64,000 nucleotides of DNA from JACSRF01 sp963695505 (GTDB lineage Bacteria; Chloroflexota; Anaerolineae; Promineifilales; Promineifilaceae): NCBI GenBank assembly GCA_963695505.1, contig CAVOGX010000003.1, positions 116,005 to 180,004 on the forward strand, in the 5' to 3' direction. Below the pieces are notes generated by a model. The model saw only the letters and a list, made by a program, of their open reading frames with translations. It was not told the DNA's origin and ran no database searches. This document shows positions 1 through 9,004 of the stretch, one piece after another. A program made the position numbers and the translations under genes. How positions within the stretch are numbered: position 1 is the stretch's first letter; every line of letters starts with the position of its first letter.

Positions 1-526
1 GCACCATGCCACTAACGACCAAAAGGAGCTTCCACCGCTTCTTCGCCAAAGGCACAAAGACCAAAGGCGACAAAACAAAAAACTGCGTAATCAACGGCAC
101 ATAGTAGTATGGAGCAGCTGTTCGCCCAAACAATAGATTCTCTACATAGACCAAAGGAGGCCTAAAACCATCTTGCAGCGCATGCAGCACAAATATTGCT
201 GCAGACCATAGCAGGTAAGGAATGACCAGATTCTTTATCCGGTTGCCCACAACTGACCAGGAAATATTTTCTCGTTGGCGCCCCGTGGCAAAAGCCATGA
301 AGAATCCTGATACGAATAAAAAAGCTGGAATACTAAACATGATGACCTGTTCGATGATCCGCAAACCGTAGTATCCAGCGCTGCCCATCCGAGAATAATT
401 TGGGACAGTCCCACCTAAATATTGGTCGGTCCACCAAAAAAGGGCTGTGAAGCCCCAACCCGAAGCGTGGTTGAGGACAGCCCCTAACACTGCAAACCCA
501 TTTAATAGCAACAGGCGTCTAATCAT
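1..526 (-). CDS. Membrane acyltransferase 3 family protein (partial, C-terminus off the window)
   Basis: The reading frame is open from an ATG at 526 to the edge of the window, about 175 codons, so the C-terminus is missing. The visible part begins MIRRLLLLNG and matches the downstream-facing neighbour (541-1647) almost segment for segment, including a PAFLFVSG motif, a PYL(L/F)WG-type segment and a PLAKKRWK loop. Family knowledge: acyltransferase 3 proteins are integral membrane enzymes of 10 or so helices that O-acylate cell-surface sugars. It starts 14 bases after the neighbour's stop, so the two are probably co-transcribed tandem paralogues. The acyl donor and the sugar cannot be told from the sequence. 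Confidence 0.8.
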   Translation of the reverse strand, partial: MIRRLLLLNGFAVLGAVLNHASGWGFTALFWWTDQYLGGTVPNYSRMGSAGYYGLRIIEQVIMFSIPAFLFVSGFFMAFATGRQRENISWSVVGNRIKNLVIPYLLWSAAIFVLHALQDGFRPPLVYVENLLFGRTAAPYYYVPLITQFFVLSPLVFVPLAKKRWKLLLVVSGMV

Positions 527-540
527 GGCCCGAACTGATA

Positions 541-1647
541 TTAACCAAACACATAGCTATAATAACGCCGCACTGGAAGCAGATTAGTGATGTACATTGC
601 TAATAGCGGCAATCCCAACCCCAAGATAATCATTATCGGTACAAATATAACTTGGTAAGCCAACAAACCTGGGGCGATATGGTAAATTCCTCGCGCAACG
701 ACTTCCATAACGGGAATATGAGCCAGATAAATGCCGAACGCTTTGCTTCCCAAATCTTCTACCATTTTCGCTCTGGGCAGCTTCACTTTATCAAAAGCCA
801 AAAAAGTAAAAATGATTGAAATGGAATAAACACTATCCAGGATTGTTTCGCGGTGATCCACCCACTGCTGGCCCGATTGGCGGATTATCCATTCCCATTC
901 CAGCACGCCAGCAGGAATAAGGATAATTGATAATCCTAACAAGACCCATTTCCAACGCGCCAGAATTAATTTGAAATTGGCCAAATTAAAACCAACAATA
1001 ATACCTAACACAAACCACAAAAAACGGACTGGGAAAAACCACTTGGGAAGGGCAGTAAATCGCCGAATTATTTCTGGTATTTCGATTCCTATAATTGTGG
1101 ATAAATATGAAATTTGAATAGTGCCGTGAACAAGAATGGCCACAAGCAAAAGGGGCTTCCAATGTTTTTTTGCCAGGGGCACAACAAATGGTGATATGGC
1201 ATATAGCTGGATAAGTAAAGGAATATAGTAATAAGCAGGCGACATGTTGCCCGTAAAAAAGCTGATCGCGTACTCAAAAGGTGTAAGTATGATCCCTTGT
1301 GCAGCTAACATGCCCAGGGAAACGGTGCCCCAGAATAAGTAGGGGATAATAAATTTTTTAATGCGTGCCCAAATTGTAGCCCAACCGATAGTCTCCATAC
1401 GGCCAGTAGCAAAAGCGATAAAGTAACCAGAAACAAAAAGAAAGGCAGGGATTGTTGCTACAACTAGCTGCTCAATCACGCGTAAAAAGTAATATGCCGG
1501 GCTACCCATCTGGCTAAAGGGAACGGCCGTTGCCGCCTGATAGCGTTCCGCCCATGAAAACATTGCGACAAAGCCCCATCCCGTGGAATGAAATAATATT
1601 ACACTCACGATCGCAATGCCATTCAGGTACAACAACCTTCTTATCAT
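541..1647 (-). CDS. Membrane acyltransferase 3 family protein
   Basis: A 368-residue hydrophobic protein with many predicted membrane segments, beginning MIRRLLYLNG from an ATG at 1647. It has the layout of the acyltransferase 3 (OatA/OafA/WecH-like) family: an early helix followed by an extracytoplasmic stretch, PAFLFVSGYF near residue 70, and a C-terminal FGIYLAHIPV motif (typical of the last third of the family). These enzymes transfer acetyl or other acyl groups to exported glycans. It is followed at 14 bases by a paralogue. Its position next to a carrier protein, an adenylation enzyme and a dehydrogenase suggests, as inference only, that it could accept an acyl group built on the carrier protein instead of acetyl-CoA. 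Confidence 0.85.
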   Translation of the reverse strand: MIRRLLYLNGIAIVSVILFHSTGWGFVAMFSWAERYQAATAVPFSQMGSPAYYFLRVIEQLVVATIPAFLFVSGYFIAFATGRMETIGWATIWARIKKFIIPYLFWGTVSLGMLAAQGIILTPFEYAISFFTGNMSPAYYYIPLLIQLYAISPFVVPLAKKHWKPLLLVAILVHGTIQISYLSTIIGIEIPEIIRRFTALPKWFFPVRFLWFVLGIIVGFNLANFKLILARWKWVLLGLSIILIPAGVLEWEWIIRQSGQQWVDHRETILDSVYSISIIFTFLAFDKVKLPRAKMVEDLGSKAFGIYLAHIPVMEVVARGIYHIAPGLLAYQVIFVPIMIILGLGLPLLAMYITNLLPVRRYYSYVFG

Positions 1648-1770
1648 GTCAGTACGCCCATCTCGAGATTGCTAGCTTAAAGCCATAAGCTGTGCCCAGC
1701 TTATAATTGATTAAGCCGCAACGCATGCAACTAAGTAATAAAACTACACAGTGGTAATAAAATTTTCGAA

Positions 1771-1790
1771 GCCCCTACTAGATTCGGGGC
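1771..1790 (-). terminator. Possible weak terminator hairpin after the carrier-protein gene
   Basis: On the minus strand GCCCC and GGGGC form a 5-bp GC stem around a 10-base loop, followed by TTCG and then AAAATTTT. It lies in the 250-base gap between the carrier-protein gene and the acyltransferase gene. The U-tract is interrupted, so termination would be inefficient. Confidence 0.25.
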
Positions 1791-1899
1791 AAGGAGATTC
1801 AAACTGGTTTCTAAGCCTCATACCCAGGAAACCAGTATTTAATATCTATACCTACCTACTGCCAACAATTCATGGGGTTAGCCTGATAGGTCTATCAGA

Positions 1900-2145
1900 T
1901 TACGATTGCTTGTATTGGGCCAGGTAGTCAGACAAAGCCTTTACGCTTTGGAAGTTTTCAAATACAACGTCTTCATCTGGAATTTGAATGTTGAAACGCT
2001 CCTCAATGAAGGCTACCATCTGTAATATGCCAAGAGAATCAATTATGCCGTTACTTAGTAAGTCATCCTCTAATTTCAAATCAGATCTGCGACCACGCAG
2101 TAGTTCATTTTTTATGTGCTCTAATAAGATATTTTCACGATCCAT
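1900..2145 (-). CDS. Stand-alone peptidyl/acyl carrier protein
   Basis: An 81-residue acidic helical protein. The motif GIIDSLG places the phosphopantetheine-accepting serine at residue 37, the usual position for a free carrier protein. A good ribosome binding site (GGAGG) precedes the ATG at 2145. The gene is 20 bases downstream of the adenylation enzyme and clearly its partner. Known parallels: PltL, CloN5 and AnaD are free carrier proteins loaded with L-proline by a cognate ligase. Fatty-acid ACP is less likely because the gene sits with an amino-acid-type adenylation enzyme and not with fab genes. Confidence 0.88.
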   Translation of the reverse strand: MDRENILLEHIKNELLRGRRSDLKLEDDLLSNGIIDSLGILQMVAFIEERFNIQIPDEDVVFENFQSVKALSDYLAQYKQS

Positions 2146-2165
2146 TTTTACTTGCCTCCAATTTA

Positions 2166-3749
2166 TTAATTTACTTCCGCTTCTGCAACAGCCTGGGCCT
2201 GCAGTTCACGACGATTGATTTTACCTGTAGAAGTCCGGGGAAACACGTCAAAGACACGAACCCTCACCGGAACGGCATAAGATGGCAACCGCGTTGCGAC
2301 GTAATTGACTAAAAGCTCTTCTGTAAGTGGGGCATTATCTTTGGGGGTAACGGCCGCTTCAATTAAATTACTCCCTTGCCCATCTGGTATGGGAAACACC
2401 GCCGCCTCCTCAACACCTTCGTAAGACAATAAAGCTACTTCTATCTCATCTAGCTCCACACGATAGCCGCGGGTTTTTATTTGGCGATCTTTGCGGCCTA
2501 AGTATTTTAAATTGCCGTCCGGCAGCAGCTCAACCAGGTCCCCTGTCCGGTAAAAAATGTGGTCGAAATGTCCGCCGAAAACCTTGCGCTTGAAAAAACC
2601 GCGCTCATTCAGGTCTGGACGGCCCCAATACCCCAGCATTACAACACCACCCCGCATTAGCAGTTCACCAGTCTCACCTGGTTCTACTGGATTATCGTCT
2701 GCATCTACTATGATTGATTCTAAATTGGCACATGGCTTACCTATGGGAATTGGTTCGTCTGAATTATCTGGTAGCGAGGCAACATGGTAGAAGGTGCAGA
2801 CGTTAGTCTCTGTGGGACCGTAAAGGTTGCTAAATTTTGCCTCTGGCAGCGCTGCCAGCAAGTTGCGTAGATGTTTGGTGGGGAACACTTCTCCAGCAAA
2901 TAACACCCATCGCAATGGACTGAGGTCTCTTTTTTCTAGGGAACCACGCTCCAAAAGCTGAATCAGCGCAAAGGGCACCGAATACCATACGTTGATGCGC
3001 TCGTCCTGCATAAGTTTGGAGAGGCTGGCAGGGAATTTGGTGATAGCTTCGGGAATAACGACGGTAGTAGCTCCGGCAACGGCCGTTGCAAAAAAATCAA
3101 AGGTAGATAGATCAAAATGCAGCGGGGCGTGATTACTAACCCTATCTTCCGGCGTCAAACCATAGGTTTCTGCTGCCCAAATGGCAAAACTCAAACCACT
3201 TCGGTGAGTGTGCATAATTCCTTTTGGTGTTCCAGTCGAGCCAGAAGTATACAAAATATATGCCAGATCTTGTTCCGTCAATTCTAAATCTAGTGTGGAA
3301 TCTGTTGCCGCAGCGTATACTTCTTCCCAGGGAATACACACCATTCCCTGCCGATCTGCGGCCCCGACCAAGCAGCTCAACTCGCCGAGCTCTTCAGCAA
3401 GCAAATCAGTCTGGTCTAGCTTTGAATCTGCCGTAATAAGGTGGCGAATTCCACAATCACGAATCACAAATGCAATCCGTGAAACTGGCGCAAAAGGGTC
3501 AAGCGGCACATATGCTCCACCAGCTTTCATAATACCATGCATGGCCACAGCAGAATCCAGGCTTTTGTTCATAAAAATGCCTACCCGATCACCCCGCTGT
3601 ACACCTTGTTGGCGTAATAAATGCGCTAAACCATTAGAGCGACGCGCCAGCTCAGCGTAGGACAGGCCCGTTCCAGCAAAACGCACTGCTTCTTTTTCTG
3701 GAAACTTCTCGGCCGCATTATCCACCGCTTGTGATAACAAAAACAACAT
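2166..3749 (-). CDS. Stand-alone adenylation enzyme, probable L-prolyl-carrier-protein ligase
   Basis: An AMP-binding enzyme that activates a carboxylic acid as an adenylate and loads it on a carrier protein. The start chosen is the ATG at 3749, preceded by GGAGG at five bases; a longer frame begins with a poor TTG at 3779. It gives 527 residues. The P-loop YTSGSTGTPKG is at about residues 167-177, YGPTE at 310-314, YRTGD further on, and STGKINR near the end carries the catalytic lysine. The nine pocket residues read by alignment to GrsA are D213 L214 F217 Y256 L283 A285 L309 V317 C318. From memory, DLLYLALVC is the pocket of the prolyl ligases PltF and CloN4. Proline specificity is therefore an inference from one differing position. 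Confidence 0.85.
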   Translation of the reverse strand: MLFLLSQAVDNAAEKFPEKEAVRFAGTGLSYAELARRSNGLAHLLRQQGVQRGDRVGIFMNKSLDSAVAMHGIMKAGGAYVPLDPFAPVSRIAFVIRDCGIRHLITADSKLDQTDLLAEELGELSCLVGAADRQGMVCIPWEEVYAAATDSTLDLELTEQDLAYILYTSGSTGTPKGIMHTHRSGLSFAIWAAETYGLTPEDRVSNHAPLHFDLSTFDFFATAVAGATTVVIPEAITKFPASLSKLMQDERINVWYSVPFALIQLLERGSLEKRDLSPLRWVLFAGEVFPTKHLRNLLAALPEAKFSNLYGPTETNVCTFYHVASLPDNSDEPIPIGKPCANLESIIVDADDNPVEPGETGELLMRGGVVMLGYWGRPDLNERGFFKRKVFGGHFDHIFYRTGDLVELLPDGNLKYLGRKDRQIKTRGYRVELDEIEVALLSYEGVEEAAVFPIPDGQGSNLIEAAVTPKDNAPLTEELLVNYVATRLPSYAVPVRVRVFDVFPRTSTGKINRRELQAQAVAEAEVN

Positions 3750-3833
3750 CCCTACCTCCGCACAATTAGCAATTACCAACCGTTAATTGTTAAAAACCTC
3801 TCTGAGTGTAGCTGGTTTACCTTTCTCCCTCGC

Positions 3834-4979
3834 TTACAAACCCAGGTACCGGGCAATAATATTTCGCTGTATATCAGATGTGCCCGAATATAATACCCCG
3901 CCCAGGGCATCCCGCAGGTCTCTTTCTACTTCAAACTCCGTCATATAACCCCAACCGCCAAAAGTGCGGATGGCATCCAGTCCAGATTCGACAAAGGCTT
4001 CAGCCAGGTATAGTTTAGCCATTGCCGCTTCCATAACGGCCGTTTTCCCTTGACTCTTCATCCATGCCACCTTATACAACAGAAGCCGCGCCGTTTCTAG
4101 CCGCACTTTCATGTCCACAATGCGGTTAGCCACCGTTTGAAACTTGCCAATTGGTTGCCCAAACTGCTCCCGTTCCCGGGCATAGGCAATACTCTTCTCC
4201 AACTGTGCCTCCATAGCCCCTACATGGCTGCCTAAAATACAAGCCCGCTCCCACTCCATGGAATCCTTAAAAATATTTGCCCCTGCGCCTTCCGGTCCCA
4301 ACCGATTTCCCACCGGTAAAAAGCAATCTTCAAAAATGAGTTCACCCATTGGGGAGGTGCGTAGTCCCATTTTGTCAATGTGACGGCTCACCGAAAACCC
4401 TTTCGTGCCCATGTCCACCACAAAAGCCGTTACTCCCCACATCCCTCGTTTTTGGTCAACGGTCGCAAAGACCACAGCCATATCAGCCACCGGTGCATTG
4501 GTTACAAAGGTCTTGGCCCCATTGAGCAAGTAGCCGCCTTCAACCTTTTCTGCCCGAGTGCGCAGGCTGTATGCATCTGACCCGGAATCTGGTTCGCTCA
4601 TGCCATGAGCGCCGATCATCTCGCCGCGAATCATAGGTCGTAGATATTTTTGCTTCTGTTCCTCTGAACCAAACTTTAAAATTGGCATTTGCACGCTCCA
4701 CATTTGAGCGTTAATAGCAAAAATTAGGCCGTTATCCCCGCTGCCGTAACCCAATCCTTCCATGGTCAGCATTGTCGTGAGGATATCGGCTTCTGACCCG
4801 CCATAGGCTTCAGGAAACGGTAAACCTTGAATGCCAAATTCTGCACATTTTCTCCAGCTCTCACGAGGGAATTCTGCTTTTTGGTCCCGCTCCATCAGCC
4901 CACTCTGCAGTTCTTTTCGGGCAAAATCAATCACAGCGCGCTTGTACTCTAGTTGTTCATCTGACCATGAAAAATCCAT
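3834..4979 (-). CDS. Acyl-CoA dehydrogenase-like flavoprotein, probable prolyl-carrier-protein dehydrogenase
   Basis: A 381-residue FAD enzyme of the acyl-CoA dehydrogenase fold, started at the ATG at 4979 (AGGAG upstream), not at the longer TTG frame beginning at 5045. Typical motifs are seen: MSEPDSGSDA near residue 127, REREQFGQPIGKFQ near 264 and SGTSDIQRNIIARYLG at the C-terminus. The usual medium-chain catalytic Glu in that C-terminal motif is Ser here, but Glu244 in WERACILG sits where isovaleryl-CoA dehydrogenase has its catalytic Glu. Prolyl-carrier-protein dehydrogenases (PltE, PigA, AnaB) are known to belong to this branch. With the ligase and carrier protein just downstream, desaturation of a carrier-bound amino acid is the likely job; a plain acyl-CoA substrate is the alternative. 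Confidence 0.85.
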   Translation of the reverse strand: MDFSWSDEQLEYKRAVIDFARKELQSGLMERDQKAEFPRESWRKCAEFGIQGLPFPEAYGGSEADILTTMLTMEGLGYGSGDNGLIFAINAQMWSVQMPILKFGSEEQKQKYLRPMIRGEMIGAHGMSEPDSGSDAYSLRTRAEKVEGGYLLNGAKTFVTNAPVADMAVVFATVDQKRGMWGVTAFVVDMGTKGFSVSRHIDKMGLRTSPMGELIFEDCFLPVGNRLGPEGAGANIFKDSMEWERACILGSHVGAMEAQLEKSIAYAREREQFGQPIGKFQTVANRIVDMKVRLETARLLLYKVAWMKSQGKTAVMEAAMAKLYLAEAFVESGLDAIRTFGGWGYMTEFEVERDLRDALGGVLYSGTSDIQRNIIARYLGL

Positions 4980-5007
4980 GCAAATGGTCTCCTTTTTGTA
5001 AAATGCC

Positions 5008-5850
5008 TTACTCCACAAAGAAACTTTCCCAGGGTGTACCCGCAAACTGGGCTTTCAAATCCTGGTAGTTGGCTATCGTCTGGGAAAGGGGCTTATGAGA
5101 TTGTTTGTAAATGCTGGGCTGCACATCCTGGTAGGGCACGCTCAGAAAATCCTGTACGCGCTTCATCTCTGTTTCATAATCGCGGGCCAGGTCTTCGTAG
5201 ATCAATTCTAGCAGCGGGTGGTGAGCAAAACGGCCGTTTGCCTCCTCCTCATAAGCCCGCGTTTGTTCAAAATCAGCACGGCACTCCTCGTAATCCAGCG
5301 TCACCACCGGATTGCGCTCCCTCTCGCCGCTGGTATTTACCCAACTGTCGGTCAGCTCCACCCGCTTGCGCGAAAGATGGGTTTTGAGAATATTGCGCCG
5401 CTTCATGTGAATGACATGAATGTCAGTCTGTGCTTCCAGGAAAGGCCAAATCGTCTGCCAGACCGGGTCTTGAGCGTGGTAGTAAAAAATTTTGAACCCA
5501 ACAGCGGCTGTTTCTTGCGGATACCGCCGGAAAATGCGCTCCTGCACAAATTTTACCGGCGAATTTAGCAGCATCTCTGCCATGCGCGCCGATTTCAAAT
5601 AGCCCACCTGGTCCCAATCCATCGACTTGTCATCCCGGTTGCGGAACACTTCACCATACGCCTCAATCTGGCTGTGGGCATTGAGCAAACTGCGCAAAAA
5701 GTTAGAACCTATGCGCGAGCGCCCCAAGATGATAAATTTGGTGTAGTTTATATTCCCGGACAGCAATCCCATATCCAGGGCAAGATTGCGCATGACTATC
5801 TTTCCTTGTTGCCTGAGCTTCTGAAAAAACATAGAAACACTCTCAATCAT
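5008..5850 (-). CDS. Sulfotransferase family protein
   Basis: About 280 residues (fewer if translation begins at the ATG at 5793, which has AAGGA upstream). The N-terminal segment FIILGRSRIGSNFLRSLL is the 5'-phosphosulfate loop of PAPS-dependent sulfotransferases, followed by the family's acidic NAHSQIEAYGEVF stretch. A second part, LELIYEDLARDYE, matches the conserved region before the C-terminal helix. The enzyme would sulfate a carbohydrate or lipid acceptor using PAPS in the cytoplasm. It ends 28 bases before the dehydrogenase gene and so appears to head the small operon that continues through the ligase and carrier protein. One of three different sulfotransferases in this locus. Confidence 0.8.
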   Translation of the reverse strand: MIESVSMFFQKLRQQGKIVMRNLALDMGLLSGNINYTKFIILGRSRIGSNFLRSLLNAHSQIEAYGEVFRNRDDKSMDWDQVGYLKSARMAEMLLNSPVKFVQERIFRRYPQETAAVGFKIFYYHAQDPVWQTIWPFLEAQTDIHVIHMKRRNILKTHLSRKRVELTDSWVNTSGERERNPVVTLDYEECRADFEQTRAYEEEANGRFAHHPLLELIYEDLARDYETEMKRVQDFLSVPYQDVQPSIYKQSHKPLSQTIANYQDLKAQFAGTPWESFFVE

Positions 5851-5931
5851 TAGCGGTTAATCATCCATCAAAGTGTGTGCTTAGAAAGCGGCCAACAACA
5901 ACTTACCTAAAAAAAAGGCCGCTTACTCGAA

Positions 5932-5982
5932 ACCGTCCGCACAATACCGCAGCGCATGAATGCGCCTTTATTTGCGGACGGT
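5932..5982 (-). terminator. Compound hairpin downstream of the GT4 gene
   Basis: ACCGTCCGCA (5932-5941) pairs perfectly with TGCGGACGGT (5973-5982); inside it GCGCAT and ATGCGC (5952-5965) form a second tight hairpin. On the minus strand it follows the stop of the glycosyltransferase by three bases, and a run of eight T lies some 20 bases further on beside another inverted repeat (AAGCGGCC/GGCCGCTT, 5886-5924). A terminator or transcript-end structure is likely. Confidence 0.5.
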
Positions 5983-5985
5983 CAC

Positions 5986-7194
5986 TTATTGGCCTTCAAC
6001 CACCTGATTGAGATGGGCCAGTAATGTTTGTACGGAGTGTTCCCAAGTCCAATTTTGTAAGACGTGCTGCCGCCCAGAACGGCCGTATTCGGCAGCAATT
6101 TCCGGATGAACCAGTAATTGTTCAACAGCTTTAGCAAATTTTATCGGGTCCCGGTCAACCAGTAAGCCCGTTTTTTCATGTATGATTGTTTCTTGCATAC
6201 CCCCTTCTCGCACCGCTACAACGGCCGTTCCGCAAGCCATTGACTCAAGCGGCACCAGACCAAAAGGTTCACGCACAGGGGAATAAACCGTAAATGCAGA
6301 TTCATTATAAAGATGACGTAATTTCTCTTCGGTCACATTCCCCTCCAACCGCAAATCAACGCCGTGCTCTTGAGCTACTGCCTCCAAATATTCCCGTTCC
6401 AGCGGATTTTGAAAATTGCTAGCGATAACAAGCGGGGGACGTAAATTCTCCGATATATAACCGATCGCCTCAATGAGAAAATCAAATCCTTTCATCGGGG
6501 TAAGTGAGCCAACAGATAGGAGATACGGCCGTTTCTCTACATTAAGCGGACAAAACCATTCCGTATCAACGCCGTGGTAACTCACCTCAGAAGGCATCGC
6601 ATATATCTGGCAGATCATTTCTTGAGTAAATTGGGAATTGACCAGCACTTTGGTCGCTCGGTGTATATTACCCCGATCAACACGTTTCAATACTGCATGA
6701 TAAAAACTCGGCAGAGGATCCAGACGGTTCAAAACCCGTCGTTTATAAGAATTAACATCCTCATATGGACGCGATGGCATCATTTCATATAATCGCCTTA
6801 AAGACTCATGACAATAGTAGACAGTAGGCACCTGCTTTACAAATGTAAGCAATGAAGGAGCCTTTTCAAATTGACACGGATGCACGAGCAAAGCATCATA
6901 ACCATTTTTTTCAATGGTAGAAGCAACGAACAGTGATAATCGTCGCAGTCTTGCCAAATCTGCCAGTCTAACCAACTGGTTAAATCTGCCAAAAGGAGAA
7001 TCGAATAACGTACCTGGCTGAAACGAATAAACTATATGCTTGTCTACAAATGGCTGTATGTCGGCAAACTCACTATTAGCGCTGGTCAAAGTATAAGCAT
7101 CGATCTCGTGCTCTAGCGCCAATCTTTTAATGGCCTCATATAAAGTACGTTTGGCCCCACCTGAAGGAAGGTTGTGGTAAAGGGCAATACGCAT
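5986..7194 (-). CDS. Glycosyltransferase family 4 (GT-B)
   Basis: A 402-residue retaining glycosyltransferase of GT-B fold. It begins MRIALYHNLPSGGAKRTLYE, the usual N-terminal glycine-rich acceptor-domain start. The C-terminal half has LSVGSLTPMKGFDFLIEAI and the EPFGLVPLESMACGTAVVA motif with the Glu residues that bind the nucleotide sugar. It would add one sugar to the lipid-linked glycan on the cytoplasmic face. Its transcript probably ends at the hairpin just downstream. Donor and acceptor cannot be read from the sequence. Confidence 0.88.
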   Translation of the reverse strand: MRIALYHNLPSGGAKRTLYEAIKRLALEHEIDAYTLTSANSEFADIQPFVDKHIVYSFQPGTLFDSPFGRFNQLVRLADLARLRRLSLFVASTIEKNGYDALLVHPCQFEKAPSLLTFVKQVPTVYYCHESLRRLYEMMPSRPYEDVNSYKRRVLNRLDPLPSFYHAVLKRVDRGNIHRATKVLVNSQFTQEMICQIYAMPSEVSYHGVDTEWFCPLNVEKRPYLLSVGSLTPMKGFDFLIEAIGYISENLRPPLVIASNFQNPLEREYLEAVAQEHGVDLRLEGNVTEEKLRHLYNESAFTVYSPVREPFGLVPLESMACGTAVVAVREGGMQETIIHEKTGLLVDRDPIKFAKAVEQLLVHPEIAAEYGRSGRQHVLQNWTWEHSVQTLLAHLNQVVEGQ

Positions 7195-7213
7195 AACTTC
7201 TAACTGGTTGCCA

Positions 7214-7245
7214 ATAAAAAACAGGCTGGTAGGATAACCAGCCTG
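7214..7245 (-). terminator. Rho-independent terminator of the FAD oxidoreductase gene
   Basis: CAGGCTGGT (7222-7230) pairs with ACCAGCCTG (7237-7245) over a 6-base loop. Read on the minus strand the stem is followed directly by TTTTTTATTGG. It lies 20 bases after the stop at 7265 and is a textbook intrinsic terminator. Confidence 0.85.
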
Positions 7246-7264
7246 CCCATTAAATGGCTATTTA

Positions 7265-8824
7265 TTAATCCATTGCCATAGCTGACTTCGCGCTGATTTT
7301 CAACGATTCTTCAAACCAGGCCAAGGCCGGCTCAAAATATACTGGTTTTTGCCACTCGCTTTCCAGGTCATCGTTTATATGATGTTCACCTACTAATTTT
7401 CCATGTTCATAGCGGCGAATAACCGGGTGCAAATAAGCAGCTTCATTGGCAGCTTCCGGAGATGGGTCACGTTCCACGCTAAAGGGGTCACCCTCGAAAT
7501 GGCCATATTCCAGGCTGAGGGTGTAATAATGGGAATGGTCAATAAACTGGCCGCGACGCACGTAGTCCTGGCGCACGTCTTTGTAGTAAACGGCCGTTTC
7601 CTCATTCTCAATCGCCATTACATCGCAAAGGAAACCCGGCTGCAAGAAAATACCCGGCGCATTATTGGCGCGATCAATTATCTTTTTCGTCACAACCATC
7701 GGATCAGCGGACAGCGACTCACCAGGCCATTCACCACCGTGATACTTCACCTCGAATATGTTCGCCAAGGATTCTACATTGTGGCGGAAACCGTGGATAA
7801 AGCCGGACATTGTCCGCTTATAATCACAGGCCTGCATTAAAGTTCCGGCAAAAAACATGCCTGGCACGTTGGTAGATTCCCATTCGACGGTTTGGGAAGG
7901 CAGTTTGTCCATGTACATCAGCTCCGGCTCGGTGCTCTCGTCAAAGATCGAGGTGTCCATGCGGAACCCGGTGCAGAAGATGACCCGATCGTACCGAATG
8001 GTTGCCGTTTGCCCCATGGCATGCGCATAGGAAATATTGACCCGGTACCCCTGTTCATCTTTCTCAATCCAATTAATGCTGGCATCGATGACCGTGTTTT
8101 GCGATTTTAGTTGGTAAGTATCCAGGAAATTGTTGTTAACCGCACGCAGATTACCTACGAAATGCGTGGCCCAGGCAAGTTTCAAGGAGTGCGGACTAAG
8201 AATATGAATGGCGGTGGTGGTTTCAACAAGATTATCGGCTGTTTCAAAGGCAGAATTTCCCTTACCCACAACTAGCACACGTTGGTTTATATAATCCTCA
8301 GGATCAATGGAATGCCCCACGTAGTTTTCGCACAGCTCAACCCCGGGAATCTCAGGCAAGAAGGGCTTGAAAAGACCCGTAGCCACCACCAGGCGATTGG
8401 CGGTATAAGTATTGCCTTGCGCATCCGTTACCACGAACTTTTCGTCTACTTTACTAACCTTCTCAACCTTGGTGCTGTATTTCACATTCAGGTCATAATG
8501 TTCAGCAAAATCATTTAAATAACGCACCAGGTCGTCGGGATGTGGAAAATATTTTTTGCTGTATTGCTTAAACATAAAAGCTTCGTCATCCGCAATTAAC
8601 GCATTCCAGTCCCAGCGCAAGTTGGTATCGGGATCTTCTTTGCCAGTGTAAACTTTGTTGATGGATATGAGCATGCGGTGGCGGGGCATTTTGGCAAAAA
8701 ACGAGCCAGCCTTATTAGCACGATCTAATATCAAGTAATCACGGCCGTTTTTTTCTAGAAAATAGCCTAGCTGTAAACCTGCGGGGCCGGCGCCAATAAT
8801 CAAATAATCCGTGTGCGTATTCAT
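7265..8824 (-). CDS. FAD-dependent NAD(P)-binding oxidoreductase (monooxygenase-like)
   Basis: A 519-residue flavoprotein. The N-terminus YLIIGAGPAGLQLGYFLE is a Rossmann FAD-binding motif followed by LILDR. A second dinucleotide motif, RVLVVGKGNSAFETADNL, is near residue 160, and VIFCTGFRMD marks the third conserved region. The family includes flavin monooxygenases and the FOXRED2 type. AAGGAG lies 12 bases before the ATG at 8824, and a strong terminator follows the gene, so it may be a single-gene transcript inside the polysaccharide locus. Modification of a small molecule or a sugar precursor is possible; the substrate is unknown. Confidence 0.85.
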   Translation of the reverse strand: MNTHTDYLIIGAGPAGLQLGYFLEKNGRDYLILDRANKAGSFFAKMPRHRMLISINKVYTGKEDPDTNLRWDWNALIADDEAFMFKQYSKKYFPHPDDLVRYLNDFAEHYDLNVKYSTKVEKVSKVDEKFVVTDAQGNTYTANRLVVATGLFKPFLPEIPGVELCENYVGHSIDPEDYINQRVLVVGKGNSAFETADNLVETTTAIHILSPHSLKLAWATHFVGNLRAVNNNFLDTYQLKSQNTVIDASINWIEKDEQGYRVNISYAHAMGQTATIRYDRVIFCTGFRMDTSIFDESTEPELMYMDKLPSQTVEWESTNVPGMFFAGTLMQACDYKRTMSGFIHGFRHNVESLANIFEVKYHGGEWPGESLSADPMVVTKKIIDRANNAPGIFLQPGFLCDVMAIENEETAVYYKDVRQDYVRRGQFIDHSHYYTLSLEYGHFEGDPFSVERDPSPEAANEAAYLHPVIRRYEHGKLVGEHHINDDLESEWQKPVYFEPALAWFEESLKISAKSAMAMD

Positions 8825-9004
8825 GTGTCTAATTACTCCTTCACAAGATAACTGTGAGCTATTTTTTAGCAGATTTTATTGGGATGTAATTCAGTCGCCA
8901 GATGTACTCTACTGATTCTAACTTACGACTGGGCTTACATTAGCACCCATAAACACATGCCTACCGGCAGGTGACCAGAAAACGTAAAACCAATAACTTA
9001 CCAA

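Noticed and set aside
3750..3779. Longer N-terminus of the adenylation enzyme
   Set aside because: It begins with TTG without a ribosome site, while the ATG at 3749 has GGAGG at five bases.
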